Positions 11,463 through 22,604 of a stretch of 64,000 nucleotides of DNA are shown piece after piece (position 1 is the stretch's first letter; every line of letters begins with the position of its first letter). The position numbers were made by a program, and so were the translations under genes. The DNA is from Gracilaria gracilis. Lineage: Eukaryota; Rhodophyta; Florideophyceae; Gracilariales; Gracilariaceae. The stretch is from assembly GCA_030374805.1 (NCBI GenBank), contig JARGSG010000217.1, positions 352,379-416,378 on the forward strand, given 5' to 3'. The notes below the pieces were generated by a model. The model did no database searches, was not told where the DNA came from, and saw only the letters and a list, made by a program, of their open reading frames with translations.

Positions 11463-13133
11463 CTGGTGACCTATTCGGTGCTGGAAAGATGTTTTTGCCA
11501 CAAGTCAACAAATCTGCTCGAGTAATGAAAAAGGCTGTAGCTGTTTTAATCCCATACATGAAGGCAGAGAAAGAAGCGAGAATTGCCAAGGCCCAAGCGA
11601 GAGGAGAAACTGCCACAGAAGACGATATGTATGCCGGTACAATGGTAATTGCATCTGTGAAGGGAGACGTCCATGACATTGGAAAGAACATCGCGGCGGT
11701 TGTGCTGGGTTGCAACAACTACAAGGTTGTAGATCTCGGAGTCATGTGCCCCTGCGATAAGATTATTGACGCTGCAAGGGAGCACAAAGCAAACGTCATT
11801 GGTCTTTCTGGATTGATTACCCCTTCCCTCGACGAAATGGTTTACGTCGCCGCCAGGCTAGAGAAGAAAAGATGAAGATTCCTCTACTCATTGGCGGGGC
11901 AACCACTTCTAAGATGCACACTGCTGTCAAGGTCGCACCTCGTTACAACGCTCCTACAGTTCATGTCCTGGATGCATCTCGAGCAGTGACTGTGGTTTCA
12001 TCTTTTCTTGATGAGAATAACAACGATGATTTCATTGAAGATGTTGCCGAGGAGTACGAAGAGCTTCGTGAAGAACACTATGCAGGACTTGAAGAACGAA
12101 AGTATGTTGATCTGAAGCAGTCTGGGAACGTAAACTGAAGATCGACTTCACTGGTTCTGAACCGCCTGCTTGTAGGCCTGGGTTCTTGGGTATTGAGGTG
12201 TTGCAAGAGTATCCCCTGGAAGAGCTTCTGCATTATATTGACCGGAACCCATTCTTTCAGACATGGCAGCTTAGGGGAAAGTACCCAAACAGAGGATATC
12301 CGAAGATGTTTAATGATGAAACAGTTGGAGCCGAAGCAAAGAAGCTGTATGATGAGGCGCAAGCTATTCTCGGTGATTATGTAGAGAACAAGAAGCTCAC
12401 CGCAAGTGGAGTTTTGGGTTTCTTCCCGGCGAGCACTGTCAATCACGACGATATCGAAGTTCACGCACCAGAGCACGATGGTATCAGAGCGAATGCAGCC
12501 GAAACATATCGCACTCTGCGTCAACAAGCCGAGAAGGAGAATGATGAGGCACCATACTTGGCTAGTGTTGATTTCATTGCACCGAAGGAAACCGGATTGA
12601 AGGATTACATTGGAATGTTTGCTGTCTGCATTTTTGGAGCTGAAGATCTTATTGCCAAGTATAAGAAAGCATTGGACGATTATCCTGTGATCACGTGCGA
12701 AGCCCTCGCAGATCGTCTTGCTGAAGCATTCACCGAAAAGCTCCACGAAGATGTGAGAAACAAGACTGAGTTTTGGGGCTACACTAAGGGCAATGAGAAG
12801 TTATCCACAGAGGACCTTATCAAGATCCGCTATGAGAGTATTCGCCCGGCTCCAGGTTATCCGTCCCAACCTGATCACACTGAGAAGCTTGCGAGGTGGA
12901 ATCTGCTTGACGCCGAAGTAAGCGCTGATTTAAGACTGACAGAAATTCTCTCCATGCTTCCTGCTGCAGCTGTTTCGGGCCTGTATTTTGCGCATCAGAA
13001 GTCACAATACTTCGCTGTTGGGAAGATCATTAAGGAGCAGGCGACAGACTATGGTGAAAATCGCAAGGGCTGGAATACTGCTAAAACTGAGCAATGGCTT
13101 CGCCCAATTTTGTCCTACGAAACTGATGTGTAA
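11463..13133 (+). pseudogene. metH: Cobalamin-dependent methionine synthase, C-terminal half, 5'-truncated, two frameshifts
   Basis: MetH transfers a methyl group from methyltetrahydrofolate to homocysteine via B12. Only the B12-binding and activation modules are present. Similarity begins in the helical cap at [14 protein letters not shown] and continues through [17 protein letters not shown] (the DxHxxG cobalt-ligand His), [11 protein letters not shown] and, after a one-base loss near 11871, [19 protein letters not shown] second one-base loss near 12120 leads to IDFTGSEPPACRPGFLGIEV, NPFFQTWQLRGKYPNRGYP, the AdoMet-binding RPAPGYPSQPDHTEK, MLPAAAVSGLYFAH and a natural end at TAA 13131-13133. 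The homocysteine- and folate-binding domains (normally about 650 residues before this point) are missing and unrelated sequence precedes. Even if both shifts were sequencing errors, this copy could not catalyse the full reaction. Confidence 0.88.
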
Positions 13134-13839
13134 TTCACCCCGCACTCTTTCTCTATTCTTCGCACCCTTGGGTTTATGCGTTCACGCAATGATACGTGCC
13201 TCCTGCAGCCTGCAATTGCACATGTGAGAGCACAAAGAAGTAAAATGACCGCTACGCGTGCCTCAGATACTCGATTATTTCGACCTTCAGTTATGTAAAG
13301 GTTACTGCTCAGAATCGGGTCGAGCGATTGGAGACCGAGGCAAAAATGCTCGCTCGGTGCTGCGCAAAAACCTGCTCATGAATCACTCAAAGGCGATAAG
13401 GAACGTCAAACCCTTTAGCAGAAGTAATCTCGATAAAATTCAGAGGTTGCAGCGATACTGATACTCACCATACACTCGCCATTTTTGCCTTGATCCCGTG
13501 CTGTGATAGCATGTCAATCTACAATGAGTTTCATCACTACTCGTGGTGATGGCAGAAGTACTCGTGCATTCTTAATGATTTCATTGAAGGAAGCTGCTTC
13601 TGCCCTGATCGTATCTCCAATATTGCCTTCAGTTGATTTCTACGACACTTTGAGGAATATCAGACGAACAATGCTCTTCATCATCGCGCCGGGATGACTA
13701 GACTGTAGAACGTGAAATTTTTTTGTCAACTTCAGGCCTTATTACTACGGGCTCATTCGTTTTAACGTGAGCAATTGCTTGTGACAGGAAGGTGATAGAC
13801 GCATGCAAGTTTGGCTAGGGCTAGATTTTCGTGACGAAG

Positions 13840-13935
13840 CATTATAGGTCGTTCGGGGTACATATTTAACAAACCCCACGCGTTACGAGGAATCAGCGCA
13901 CGCGCTCATAACATAGAAGAAGAAGAAAAAGAAGA
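13840..13935. repeat. Dispersed ~90-bp repeat, copy 2
   Basis: Same orientation as 2090-2175, sharing TAGGTCGTT, the CACGCGTTACGAGGAATCAG core and the AAGAAGAAG tail, with several substitutions and small insertions. Two copies only 12 kb apart in the same strand orientation suggest an old interspersed element or a relic of local duplication. Confidence 0.7.
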
Positions 13936-14130
13936 AGGACGTCACTGAATTGGAGTGATGCACGTTGTGTTCAATATTCCTCGCTCTGCGCTTCACACAA
14001 AGAAGAACAAAAAGTGACTGCAGAAGATGGCATAGCGCAGCCGCAACACATAATATATATTAGAAGTTCAATCTGTGCGCCATGGCGGTAGTTTCTAAGT
14101 GCATGAAGAGGAAATAGAAGACGTTGTGTA

Positions 14131-14166
14131 CTTTAGTTTGTGGACTTTAGTTTGTGGACTTTAGTG
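14131..14166. repeat. 14-bp tandem repeat, about 2.6 copies
   Basis: CTTTAGTTTGTGGA is repeated twice exactly and then once partially (CTTTAGTG). A minor slippage-type repeat with no evident role. Confidence 0.85.
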
Positions 14167-14845
14167 TTCTAATTGCCGTTGCCATTCAACATATAGATCA
14201 TAGCACTGGGAAATTGAGCCTAGATACATTCTTAGCATCAGTTTGCAAAACACAAAGGCACAGTTTTTCTGCTTTATCCCAACCAAGGCCGGAGGAGCTG
14301 CTCGAGAGAGGGTTGGGATTCTCTCGAAGGTACTAAGGACTAAGCTTACAACGCCGCTGTTTGGCGCCTTGTTCAGTGAATTTGGCAGTGGTGCCGAGTT
14401 CTTCGGGAACATCACATGATCATTGTCCATCATAAGGACCAAAGGCCAGTAGGAAGACAAGTCTTTAGACTTGAAGATGGATACAAAGAATGGCAAACTT
14501 CTCTCGAAGAATCCTGGAGAAAGTGATGAAGCAGAGAATGTGCGCCACGAAGAGCCCTTTTTATTTCAGGACTATTTAGTAAATCCTGGACCTTTCTCTA
14601 TGATCAGTCCAGTCGTAGCAGCTACAACGTGTGGTGTGGATTTGTATAAAATTGGTACATGCTTGCTGCTGCCATCAGTGCAATGCAACGGTAGAAAGCT
14701 ATCACGTCCTCACTGAAGACTCCTCAGCAACATCACACACGCGACGTCTGTTAGAGCTACGCTAAGAAGATCAAAGAGCATAAGCGCTCCTGATTCCCAT
14801 TCGGTCCTCTTGAGGCACACATTCACTCTATGTTCTTTCCTCACC

Positions 14846-15927
14846 ATGCCTACTATGCCCACAACTTCGTCAGCCCCCCACATCTTTTCTGGCTCCAGTG
14901 AGCTGGACGTAACGCAAGCCGCCACAGCTCTGCGTTCCGGTCAACTGGTGGCCTTTCCGACAGAGACTGTCTACGGACTCGGTGCCAACGCTCTGAACTC
15001 GACGTTCGTCGCTGCTATTTTTGAAGCGAAGGGAAGATTTTCTGACAATCCGTTAATCGTGCACGTATCTTCGTTGAACGACATCTCTCACCACTGTCTC
15101 ACACCCCCTGCCTCCGATTGCGTTGCGACTCGCATCTTCGTTCTGGCCTGACCCTCTTACGATGGTTCTGCCGCTCTCACAACATGCACGCCTTGCCTCT
15201 GCAGTAACGGCTGGTTTACCTTCAGTAGGGCTTCGAATACCTAAGCACCCTGTGGCTGCCGCATTATTGTGAAAGGCTGCGGTTCCTGTCGCTTCTCCGA
15301 GCGCCAATCTTTCTGGACGTCCGAGCCCAACCTCTGCACGACACGTTCTACAAGTTCTTTCCGGAAGAATCTTTGGAGTGGTTGACGGTGGAAAGCTACA
15401 GCGGATCAGTGTGGCCTGGAGAGCACCGTCGTTGACTTGACTGACCCAATTTCTTCCACCGTCTTGAGACCGGGCGCTGTTTCAATCGCCCAACTTGAAA
15501 AAGTAAGCGGCCTAGCGTTCGCGCAGGCAAAGTATTCTTCGGAGAAACCTAAAGCGCCAGGTATGAAGTACCGACATTACGCGCCGAAGCCACCGATGCG
15601 TCTGATTTCGAACAAGGTTTCGGAACAGATATCGTCGCTCTTGGGGCAGGGAAAGGTCGGTCTGCTGGCGGACGAATCAATATGCGCACGATTTCGAAAC
15701 ATGGAACGCATCGCAATCGTCCCGTGTGGAAAACGAGATAATACCGAAAGTTACGCAAGAGAGCTCTATGGCGCCTTGCGGGCATTCGATGGAGAGGGCG
15801 ACAATGCCGTTGCGCATGTTGATATTATTGTTGCTGTTTCCCTACAAATGTGGTGGATGGCATCGACGAGGCTGTCATGAATCGTCTGAAGAAGGCATCA
15901 GCCGGCAGTGACCTGAAGTCAACCTGA
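14846..15927 (+). pseudogene. SUA5: Threonylcarbamoyl-AMP synthase (Sua5/YrdC family), multiply frameshifted
   Basis: Sua5 makes threonylcarbamoyl-AMP, the first step of the t6A tRNA modification. From the ATG at 14846 the N-terminal YrdC domain is clear: GQLVAFPTETVYGLGANA and EAKGRFSDNPLIVHV (KGR..NPL). A shift near 15143 is followed by FWPDPLTMVLPL (family FWPGP), SVGLRIPKHPVAAALL, a TGA at 15270-15272, and PVASPSANLSGRPSPTSARH. A second shift near 15405 leads to GLESTVVDLT and VLRPGAVSIAQLEKVSG, then the linker and the Sua5-domain hallmark PGMKYRHYAPKPPMRLI. A third near 15841 leads to PTNVVDGIDEAVMNRLKKAS and the stop at 15925-15927. Full-length architecture (YrdC plus Sua5 domain, about 360 residues) is preserved, but three shifts and a stop make it a pseudogene, unless the assembly is very poor here. 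Confidence 0.85.
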
Positions 15928-16110
15928 CGTGCATAATCGGCAACGTTCGCATAATGCGATATTGCGATACTGGGAGGAAGACTACAAGAAGGAATTGAAG
16001 TGGGGACGGTAATCGTATGAACGATATGTTGAGAAGTCGCATGGTAACGTTAAGCCGAAACACGCAGGTTTGGAAACGTTTTAGTTAATATACAAGGTCT
16101 TACTACTAAC

Positions 16111-18116
16111 TCACAATTCCGATACCAGTGGATCGTTTCTTGGTGCATAAGCGGATAATTTGTCCCAATTTTCGAATGGAACGACTTGTACAATGCTGGG
16201 GCTGTGTTCACCGTCGGTGGCTACTTCGTCGCCTTCGTCTTTGGAGTCGAACCATTTGATACTTCTTCTCCCTGGTTTCGGAGCTTCCTTCCGACATGGC
16301 CATGTCTCACATATGTCCTTTGTCGACACAGTATCGTCTGGTGATTTTGTCATAGGCTCCATTTCAGGCATGAGTTCTCTCGCCAACTGGACGAGTCTGT
16401 TCTCATTCAACGTCTTAGAGCGGACCTCTTCTCCACCTCCAAGCAGCATTAAGTCGCCCAGATCCCCCCTTGGATACTCAGCTGCCACTCTTGCAGCCTC
16501 GTGAAAGGAATACCGGCCGTGTACACCCCACCCAATTCAAGGTTTCCTGGATAACTGGCAGCCCTGAGCCCCTTTTGTCGTTTGTACACAACACGGTCAA
16601 ACATGACCCGACCACCACGCCCAACTCTGCCACGTGCACGAATTGTGCGACGTTTATGTCTTCAGTTGTGACGAATCGATGAGGACCAGTCTTGGCGCCT
16701 GCACCAAATCTGCCACCAAATCTACCGAACTTTACACTCGCACTGGGGATGGTTACTGAATGCGGTTCTCGCGTTGACGCTCTCACCGTATTTCGCTCGG
16801 TCGCAGCCGCAAGCACGCGATGGTCGTACGGTGACACACCGTAGTTGGCGAAACCGCCCGCGAAATATCGCATGTGTTTGAGGCAATAGTTTCCGTGGTA
16901 ATCATATCCATACTTGTCGACGTTTGAAGGGGGAGCTCGCAAGCGCGTGGATATCGACAGAAGGCGACGGAGAGCCTTTCTTTTGACCACTCTTCTCCGG
17001 CATCTTGGCTTTGCGGCGATTCTTCTTGGCCATCTTGTCGCCGCCCATCTTCCTGGATACCACGTTTATGGAGTCCGGCAAATTCAACCCCCTGACCGGC
17101 ACTACGACAACTGAGACTGGCGAGGCGCTGGATCCGTATGTTACTATGGGTTCAGTATCGCAGGAGAAGGCAGCGCGATTGACGGCATCCATGCGCAGGC
17201 CACCATCGGCGGTAGCGCGAAGTCGCTGCGCGAGCATCTTAAGCGCAAGCACCTGAGCCTTCTTGTTCTCTCGATGCACAACGCGCTGAAGAATTTGATG
17301 CAGTTGTTGCAGCTCATCGCGCCAGACAAGCGCCTTGCGAAAGTTGTCGTACGTGTTCATAAAACGCGCAATACCGGACGCGGCATCGCGTTCGCGCGGG
17401 CGGAAGGCGACAGCGGGGTCATGATTCTTCGGGTCGGGTGGCGGTTGGAAGATGCGCAGAAAGGAGATGGTACGCGATTGGTGGCGGCGAAGCCAGTGGT
17501 GGTAAAGCGGTTTGGTGACGATGTCGTTGGAAGCTAGGAGCGATTTAATGGCCGAGAAAGACAGCAAGTTGGGAGACTCAGAGCGTGCTTGCGCTTTCTC
17601 CAATGAGTCCATGGCTCGCTCGAGCAGGTCGAGGTGAACATTGTTATCGCGCGCAAATTGCTCGTCGACAAAGTCGGCGTCATAGTCGACGATGTCGTCA
17701 ATGAGATCGAGATCATCCCTATCGAAAAGGATGTACTGCTCGAGGCGTGCAAACGACGCGTGGATAGCGGGCGGCTCAACGCGGTTGACTATAGGCACGG
17801 GGATGTCAGCGGTGGCGGCCTTGGCATTGGCGCCAAACACGGAAAGCTGACGACGCGTGCGCGAGCTCACGTCGTTCAGAGGCAGCACTTGGATGGTCGC
17901 TTGTTGCCGCTCAGCTGCTTGATACGAGGCCATGTTTCGCTCTTCGTCGCTTGCTCCACTGCGCTTGTCTCGCGACGCCGCGAGAAGCAAAGGTGGTCGA
18001 CCAAGGTCCGCAACGAACGGCGGGAGAGTTGCTTCACTTGTGACTCGTTCGGCTGCCTCTTCGTCGTCCTCCTCTTCTTCATCGGTTTCTTCTTGCGCAT
18101 CCTCTTCGTGCGCCAC
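16111..18116 (-). CDS. EPL1: Enhancer of polycomb-like protein (Epl1/EPC), split by two one-base shifts
   Basis: Epl1 is the scaffold of the Piccolo/NuA4 histone acetyltransferase module, linking Esa1/Tip60 to Yng2. After an acidic N-terminus, the EPcA region follows in order: DIPVPIVNRV, LIDDIVDYDADFVDEQFARD (family DYDMDxxDExxL), LLERAMDSLEKAQ, PLYHHWLRRHQSR, then HDPAVAFRPRERD and WRDELQQLHQILQRVVHREN (family DPYVAFRRR and RRE). The main frame ends at 16902. Removing one base from the five-base run at 16929-16933 continues it into VDKYGYDYHGNYCLKHMRYF and GVSPYDHRVLAAATERN. Removing one from the four-base run at 16526-16529 continues into VHGRYSFHEAARVAAEYP and an end at 16111. Both shifts are single extra bases in homopolymers, so an intact gene of about 665 residues is possible. 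The start is uncertain: 18116 is GTG, and the first in-frame ATG lies near 17935. Confidence 0.8.
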
Positions 18117-19021
18117 CGCTGCCTCTTCTTCTCACGTTCCTAGCGCTTACCAAAAGGTCTTGCGGTCGATCGGTAACTCGCGCGTGCTCAAACGCGGCGC
18201 TGAGTGCTTGATGCACGCCGTGGAACCATTGTTTGTGTGTTGTGAAGGTGGTTGTGATCAACAACGGATAGAAAACAGTGATATTGACCAGTTGGAGCAG
18301 AGTAGCGGTGCGTATTGCCAATTGCAACGTGTATGGTATGTAATGCGGGATGTGTGCCAATCTGGCGTGCTTGTACGTGTTTGTCGAAGTGAGGTACGCG
18401 GGATCGATGAAATGGTGGTGGCTGTACGGCTGATTGACGTGTTGGAATCGAACCGGACGACTGATGAATTGCTGTGGGTCGCCGCGAGCCAGTCGGCACG
18501 AGCGGTTGTCTGCGCGCTGCTGAATTTGTGAACGAGAATTGGGGGAAACAGTGACGAAGCGCTCGTTGAAACAGATATCGCTGAGTTTGCAGACGGAGCA
18601 TCGATTTCCGGTGGGCAGTGTTACCTCATGGCCCGCAAGTTCGAACGCAGCGCTGATGGGGCGGGGCTGTTTTGCGACGTAACGAAATGGCGCCCGCAGA
18701 GCAGGCAGCTGGCGAGCTATAGTACGGAGATAGTATAGGTATATTGTTGGTACTAACAAGACAAAGCGATATATCCGATACTCTTTAACCAGTCCTATCT
18801 CCTATCCGCAAGCATATCAATGTCACGTCGGTAAGTGCCAATTAATCACTGGCGATCCATATGATTGCCTTCCACACCATCCTACTCGATGATTCTGGTG
18901 ACCATGCAATGCAACGTCGCTCCTTTCAAGCATATCCATATACCGCCACCCCCAATCTGCAGCCTAGTGCAAATGACAAGCATATAAAAGTTAGCATGAG
19001 TTAGTTTTTGTCAAGATGTTG
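18117..19021. other. Region 5' of the Epl1-like gene, no assigned gene
   Basis: A 227-codon minus-strand frame (18079-18759) and a plus-strand frame (17932-18531) overlap here and extend into Epl1 coding DNA. Neither shows a known domain, and at most one could be real. The DNA may hold the Epl1 promoter and 5' leader, or an unrecognised first exon supplying its ATG. Confidence 0.4.
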
Positions 19022-20003
19022 TTAAGAACAAACGTACCAGTGCATATCTCGTACCGGATCGTATTGTTTAAGCTCGCCGAGACACACTTGCTGCTCTCTT
19101 TCTCCTTTCATGAGCAGTGCCACTTCGGAGGCCTTCCCGGCAAACACACCCTCATTCGGGACAGCACCAGAAACGGTTTCACCAGCGCCAGTGTCTGCTG
19201 GATCGGTGGTGGACATGAGTGTTGCTTTCATTTCGGATTCTGTTCCTATGGAGCTTCGAGACTTCTGCATGTGGCCGTCTCTACCTGTCATGCTCCAGCG
19301 CTTCAAAGCCCCCATGCGGCCTCGGCAGGATGCGCTGCAAAACAAACCATTACCGTAGCTGCGTATGACAAAGCGTTAGTACATTTCTTGAGTCGGTGGC
19401 CTGTGTGCTGCACGTGCGCTTTGTTCATGTCGCCTCCCACGTGAGAGGCGGCGAGGCGAGCGACGGGCGAAGGAGTTCGATGCTGTGGAAGAAACGAATG
19501 TATGGAAGTGAAATAAGTGACGGGCGTGTTGTGAAACAGTGTTGTTGTTGTTGTTGGCAAACAGCTGACGACTTGCAAAAGCAACGTTGGGCGCAGGGGG
19601 GATACTGTGCTTTTCTGCATACGAGCGCACAGCAGTGAGCAGAGGCGGAGGCGGGGGCGGAGGTGGAGGCAGGGGCGGTGGGGTGGTAATTTTGCCCGTC
19701 TCGCCACGCATGTTGCCGATTTGTTGCGAAGGAGAGAGCGGAGGGTGTTGATGAAGGTGGTGCTCGTGCTGAGCGTGCTCAACGTGCTCAACGTGGTGCT
19801 GGTGTTGTGCGGGGCGGAAGGGGTGAATATGGTGCGCCATGCGGATGCTAGGTGCGATTTGGCGGAAGAGGGTACTGGGCGTAACTTCATCGTCAAAGTG
19901 CTCCTTCACGTCGTCGTACACGTTGGTGATAGACGCCTCGGGTCCAAACTCCTCATACTCTGCCGGCGTGATTCGAGCGGCGGCGGCGTGTGCATTCAGG
20001 CCA

Positions 20004-20039
<36 letters not shown>

Positions 20040-20600
20040 GCGCCGTGGTCGTCGTACAGACTCACGGAGCTGTCCGACAGCGGTTCAACCATGTTGCCAA
20101 ACGACGGCATGGACGACAGCTTGGACATGTTGGAGCGCGAGCTATGCACGCGCGGCAGCTGATGCACAACGCGCTGCTGATTGGCGGCGATGTCGCTGGT
20201 GGGCACATGGTCTGGCGGCGGCGGCGAGTGCTGGGGGACGGCGCGCAGCTGGGCGCTGTAGAGGGTGAGGCGGGCGATGCGGTGGTGGTGGTGCACGACG
20301 CGCTGCAGGGGGGGTGGCGGCGCACCCAGTGGTCGCGGACGACGTGGTCGGCGGGGCGCACGGTGGCACGATTGAAGCTGACCCGCTCGAGCATACGGCG
20401 CGCCTGGTACTGCGACGGCTGCGGCATGGCGGCGAAAACGCACGCAGGCGGGCGATGTGCGACTGCTCGGCAGCGGCTGTTGGGCACCGGCAGTTGGGCG
20501 CGCGTGCGCAACGGCTTGCGCATGAAAAAGACGGCGCGCGCGCTCGAGCGCTGTGCGCGACGATTGACGTTCCTCGCGACGCGTACATGTACCGACGGTA
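19022..20600 (-). CDS. Possible low-complexity protein (Ala, His and Pro runs), frames interrupted
   Basis: I do not recognise this gene. The longest frame (20443-19376) contains MSKLSSMPSFGNMVEPLSDS, a run of about 12 Ala encoded by a GCN/CAG-type repeat (plus strand 20007-20040), the acidic VYDDVKEHFDDEVTPSTLFR, a His-rich stretch (HQHHVEHVEHAQHEHHLHQH) and two poly-Pro runs. A different frame upstream (20600-20300) and another downstream (19345-19022) also look coding, the latter with MGALKRWSMTGRDGHMQKSR, so the real protein may be broken by shifts or introns. Such composition fits a nuclear regulatory or scaffold protein. It lies upstream of the Epl1-like gene on the same strand, and no function should be inferred from that. 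Confidence 0.35.
20007..20040. repeat. CAG/GCA trinucleotide run
   Basis: About eleven consecutive AGC/CAG units, read as poly-Ala on the minus strand within the low-complexity frame. Such runs are prone to length change. Confidence 0.9.
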
Positions 20601-20804
20601 CAAACTCCATGTTACTGTAAGACTGCTTCCGCGCCAACGCGCGCGCAGCACGGGCGACGCAAACGGCGGCGTGCGCGCTGGGTGGCACGCTCATGCGCAG
20701 CCACGCGCGAGCGCACGCGCGAGCGCGTGTGGTCGCGCCGCCGCGCGCGTGAAGCGGCGCGCGGCGCGCATCGCGTCGCGCAACTCGTACGCGGCGGTAG
20801 CGGT

Positions 20805-20935
20805 AGGCTTGCGCGCACGGCGGTAGCGGTGGGCGTGCGCGCACGGTGGTAGCGGTGGGCGTGCGCACGGTGGTGGCGGTGGGCGCGCACGGTCGGCACG
20901 CTGGCGCGCGCGGTTGGCACGCCGGCGTGCGCGGG
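20805..20935. repeat. GC-rich minisatellite, G-rich strand on plus
   Basis: Degenerate tandem units of about 24 bp built on GGTAGCGGTGGGCGTGCGC, four or more copies, degrading into GGTCGGCACGCTGGCGCG units. It is the reverse complement in character of the block at 21230-21440. Confidence 0.75.
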
Positions 20936-21229
20936 AAAGCACGGCGCGAGCCACACAACGTCATGCTTACAGCGCTCTGTGATGCGCTGCATACAGTAAT
21001 AGTATTATTATGATGATGCGCGTTGCGGCGAGCTGCGTTTCACAGCGCGTCACGTGGCCACGCCGTCATACACGCGTGCCACGCATGCCCCGCGAGCCCA
21101 CCGCGGCGCACATCCACTGCACTACAGACAAATAACGACTGTTTACAGACTACTACGTGGATTGTAGATACGGCACAGGTACAGTAACCTACTGACTAAC
21201 AGGATTGTATATAATACATCTACTGTCAG

Positions 21230-21440
21230 ACACACCCACCGTCGCGCGCCCACCGTCGCGCGCGTTCACCGCCGCACACATCTACCGTTGCGCGCCCCCA
21301 GCGCCGCACACACCCACCGCCGAGCACAACCACCGCCGCGCACACCCACTCTCGCGCATACCCACTGTCGCACACACCCACCCCTGCGCACGCCCGCCGC
21401 CGCCACGCACGCCCACCGCCGCGCACGCCCGCCGGCGTTG
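21230..21440. repeat. GC-rich minisatellite, C-rich strand on plus
   Basis: Many degenerate units of CGCACACCCACCGCCG type (about 14-18 bp). Orientation is opposite to the block at 20805-20935, so the two could form a large imperfect stem around a loop of roughly 300 bp. Confidence 0.75.
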
Positions 21441-21792
21441 GTGTGCAGTGACGCGGGTGGGTGGGGGGGTGCGCGTGCGTGCGAGTGCACTGCGTTGTGG
21501 CGCGCGAGGCGTCGAGCACGCGTGGCTGGCGTGCGCTCATGTGACAGTGTGACATGTTCGCAAAGTGACGCAGTGACGCGCGTGCTCTGGTTCAAGCGCA
21601 CGAGCAGCGCGCGCGCCGTCATACCGTATAATTGTGAGTGCATCGCGCTGCAAGTCTCAAAAACAGATGCATTCCAAAAGGCTACATGTTAGCATCACGA
21701 GCACTGATGGTGTTTTCTTCAAATATGATGGAAAACAGAGAATTGAGTACATCCATCGCGGGACGCAGTGTTAAGTCGTGTTCGCGCAACTT

Positions 21793-22461
21793 TCAACCAG
21801 TAAAAAACTGTGGGGCCGACCAAGGGGGTCTTGGGTTCGAAGCTCGGGCGGCCAGATTTTTTCTGCGTCGGGCCCTCATTCGGTTTTTCTGAGTGACACA
21901 GAACGGGAGTGGTTGTTCGAAATTGTGTCCACCAACCTGTGGGCGAAAAGAGCATGCTCCCATCAGCACACGACTCAATGCCGGGTTAATCCCGGCCATT
22001 TTGCCTATCACATGTTGAGAACTCGAGCAATTTGGTATATACCTTCGGTATACATCACAAAAACGTGGTCGAAGTTCTTTAAAGGTATTGTAGCACAGTG
22101 CCTCGTGTGTGCGTAAAGAGTCTGAAAAGAAATGCTTGGGTCTCCAGGACAGGTTTATATCCTCCAGTCTGTTTAACTCGGATCGAAGTTTGTGAATCAG
22201 GTGGAACAGGTCGGTACTGGAAGTTCTGTCTGTGCATGCGTCGGTTACGTTCTCTATCACTTTTGCTTTAAGCGGTGGTAGTCCGTGGAAGCCACCTTGG
22301 CGGATAATGAGATCTCGAAAACGGTTGTAAGCCTGTTTGATATTGGGCAAACAGCTAATGACTATCATCGCCGCACTGGGCCTGCTCGTCGCACACGGTG
22401 GCAGAAGCGGACAAAGTCTCAGCAGCTCCCACGTGTTCATATGCACTTTAATATCGCCCAC
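21793..22461 (-). CDS. Hypothetical open frame, 222 codons
   Basis: Not recognised. The central part (about residues 30-170) has a plausible protein composition, with FRDLIIRQGGFHGLPPLKAK and LIHKLRSELNRLEDINLSWR, and no low-complexity bias. The C-terminal 40 residues are Arg/Pro-rich and read through a tRNA-like patch (plus strand GGGTTCGAAGCTC near 21833). It may be an exon of a spliced gene, a gene fragment or a chance frame. Confidence 0.25.
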   Translation of the reverse strand: MGDIKVHMNTWELLRLCPLLPPCATSRPSAAMIVISCLPNIKQAYNRFRDLIIRQGGFHGLPPLKAKVIENVTDACTDRTSSTDLFHLIHKLRSELNRLEDINLSWRPKHFFSDSLRTHEALCYNTFKELRPRFCDVYRRYIPNCSSSQHVIGKMAGINPALSRVLMGACSFRPQVGGHNFEQPLPFCVTQKNRMRARRRKNLAARASNPRPPWSAPQFFTG

Positions 22462-22567
22462 GCCGCTACACCCTCGTCCACTACAGTACTTCCTTCGACA
22501 CCTCTTCCACTGCTTCCACCCCCTCGCCCATCCCCATCGTGGCCAACCCCTCTAGCTCTAACTCGCG

Positions 22568-22604
22568 TTTCCACTCGCCGAACTCGTTTCCACTCGCCGA
22601 ACTC
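22568..22604. repeat. 19-bp tandem duplication
   Basis: TTTCCACTCGCCGAACTCG occurs twice in direct succession (the second copy lacks its last base). A minor slippage duplication. Confidence 0.85.

Larger units (their letters stand above)
13134..14845. other. Spacer with a dispersed repeat and a 14-bp tandem repeat
   Basis: No gene is supported. It holds copy 2 of the dispersed repeat (13840-13935), a run of GAA/AAG triplets (13915-13940) and a short tandem repeat at 14131-14166. Confidence 0.45.
20601..21792. other. GC-rich island with two minisatellite blocks
   Basis: Very GC-rich DNA dominated by GCGC and GGTGGGCG/CACCCACCG motifs. Long frames on both strands reflect composition only (Arg/Thr/Pro/His rich). 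An AT-richer gap at about 20990-21220 separates the two repeat blocks. No gene is supported. Confidence 0.55.

Noticed and set aside
17932-18531. 199-codon plus-strand ORF with a poly-Ser run
   Set aside because: The Ser run is the antisense of the acidic N-terminus of the Epl1-like gene; the remainder has no recognisable feature.
20062-20964. 300-codon minus-strand ORF and neighbouring Arg-rich frames
   Set aside because: The Arg/Ala/Pro/Thr-rich composition comes from the GC-rich minisatellite; only the part near 20600-20300 might belong to the low-complexity gene.
21205-21692. Overlapping His/Thr/Pro- and Cys/Gly/Val-rich ORFs on both strands
   Set aside because: Translations of a CACACCCACCGCC-type minisatellite; open in several frames at once.
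21800-21870. Possible tRNA (GGGTTCGAAGCTC) on the plus strand
   Set aside because: A B-box-like motif without a matching A box or cloverleaf stems.
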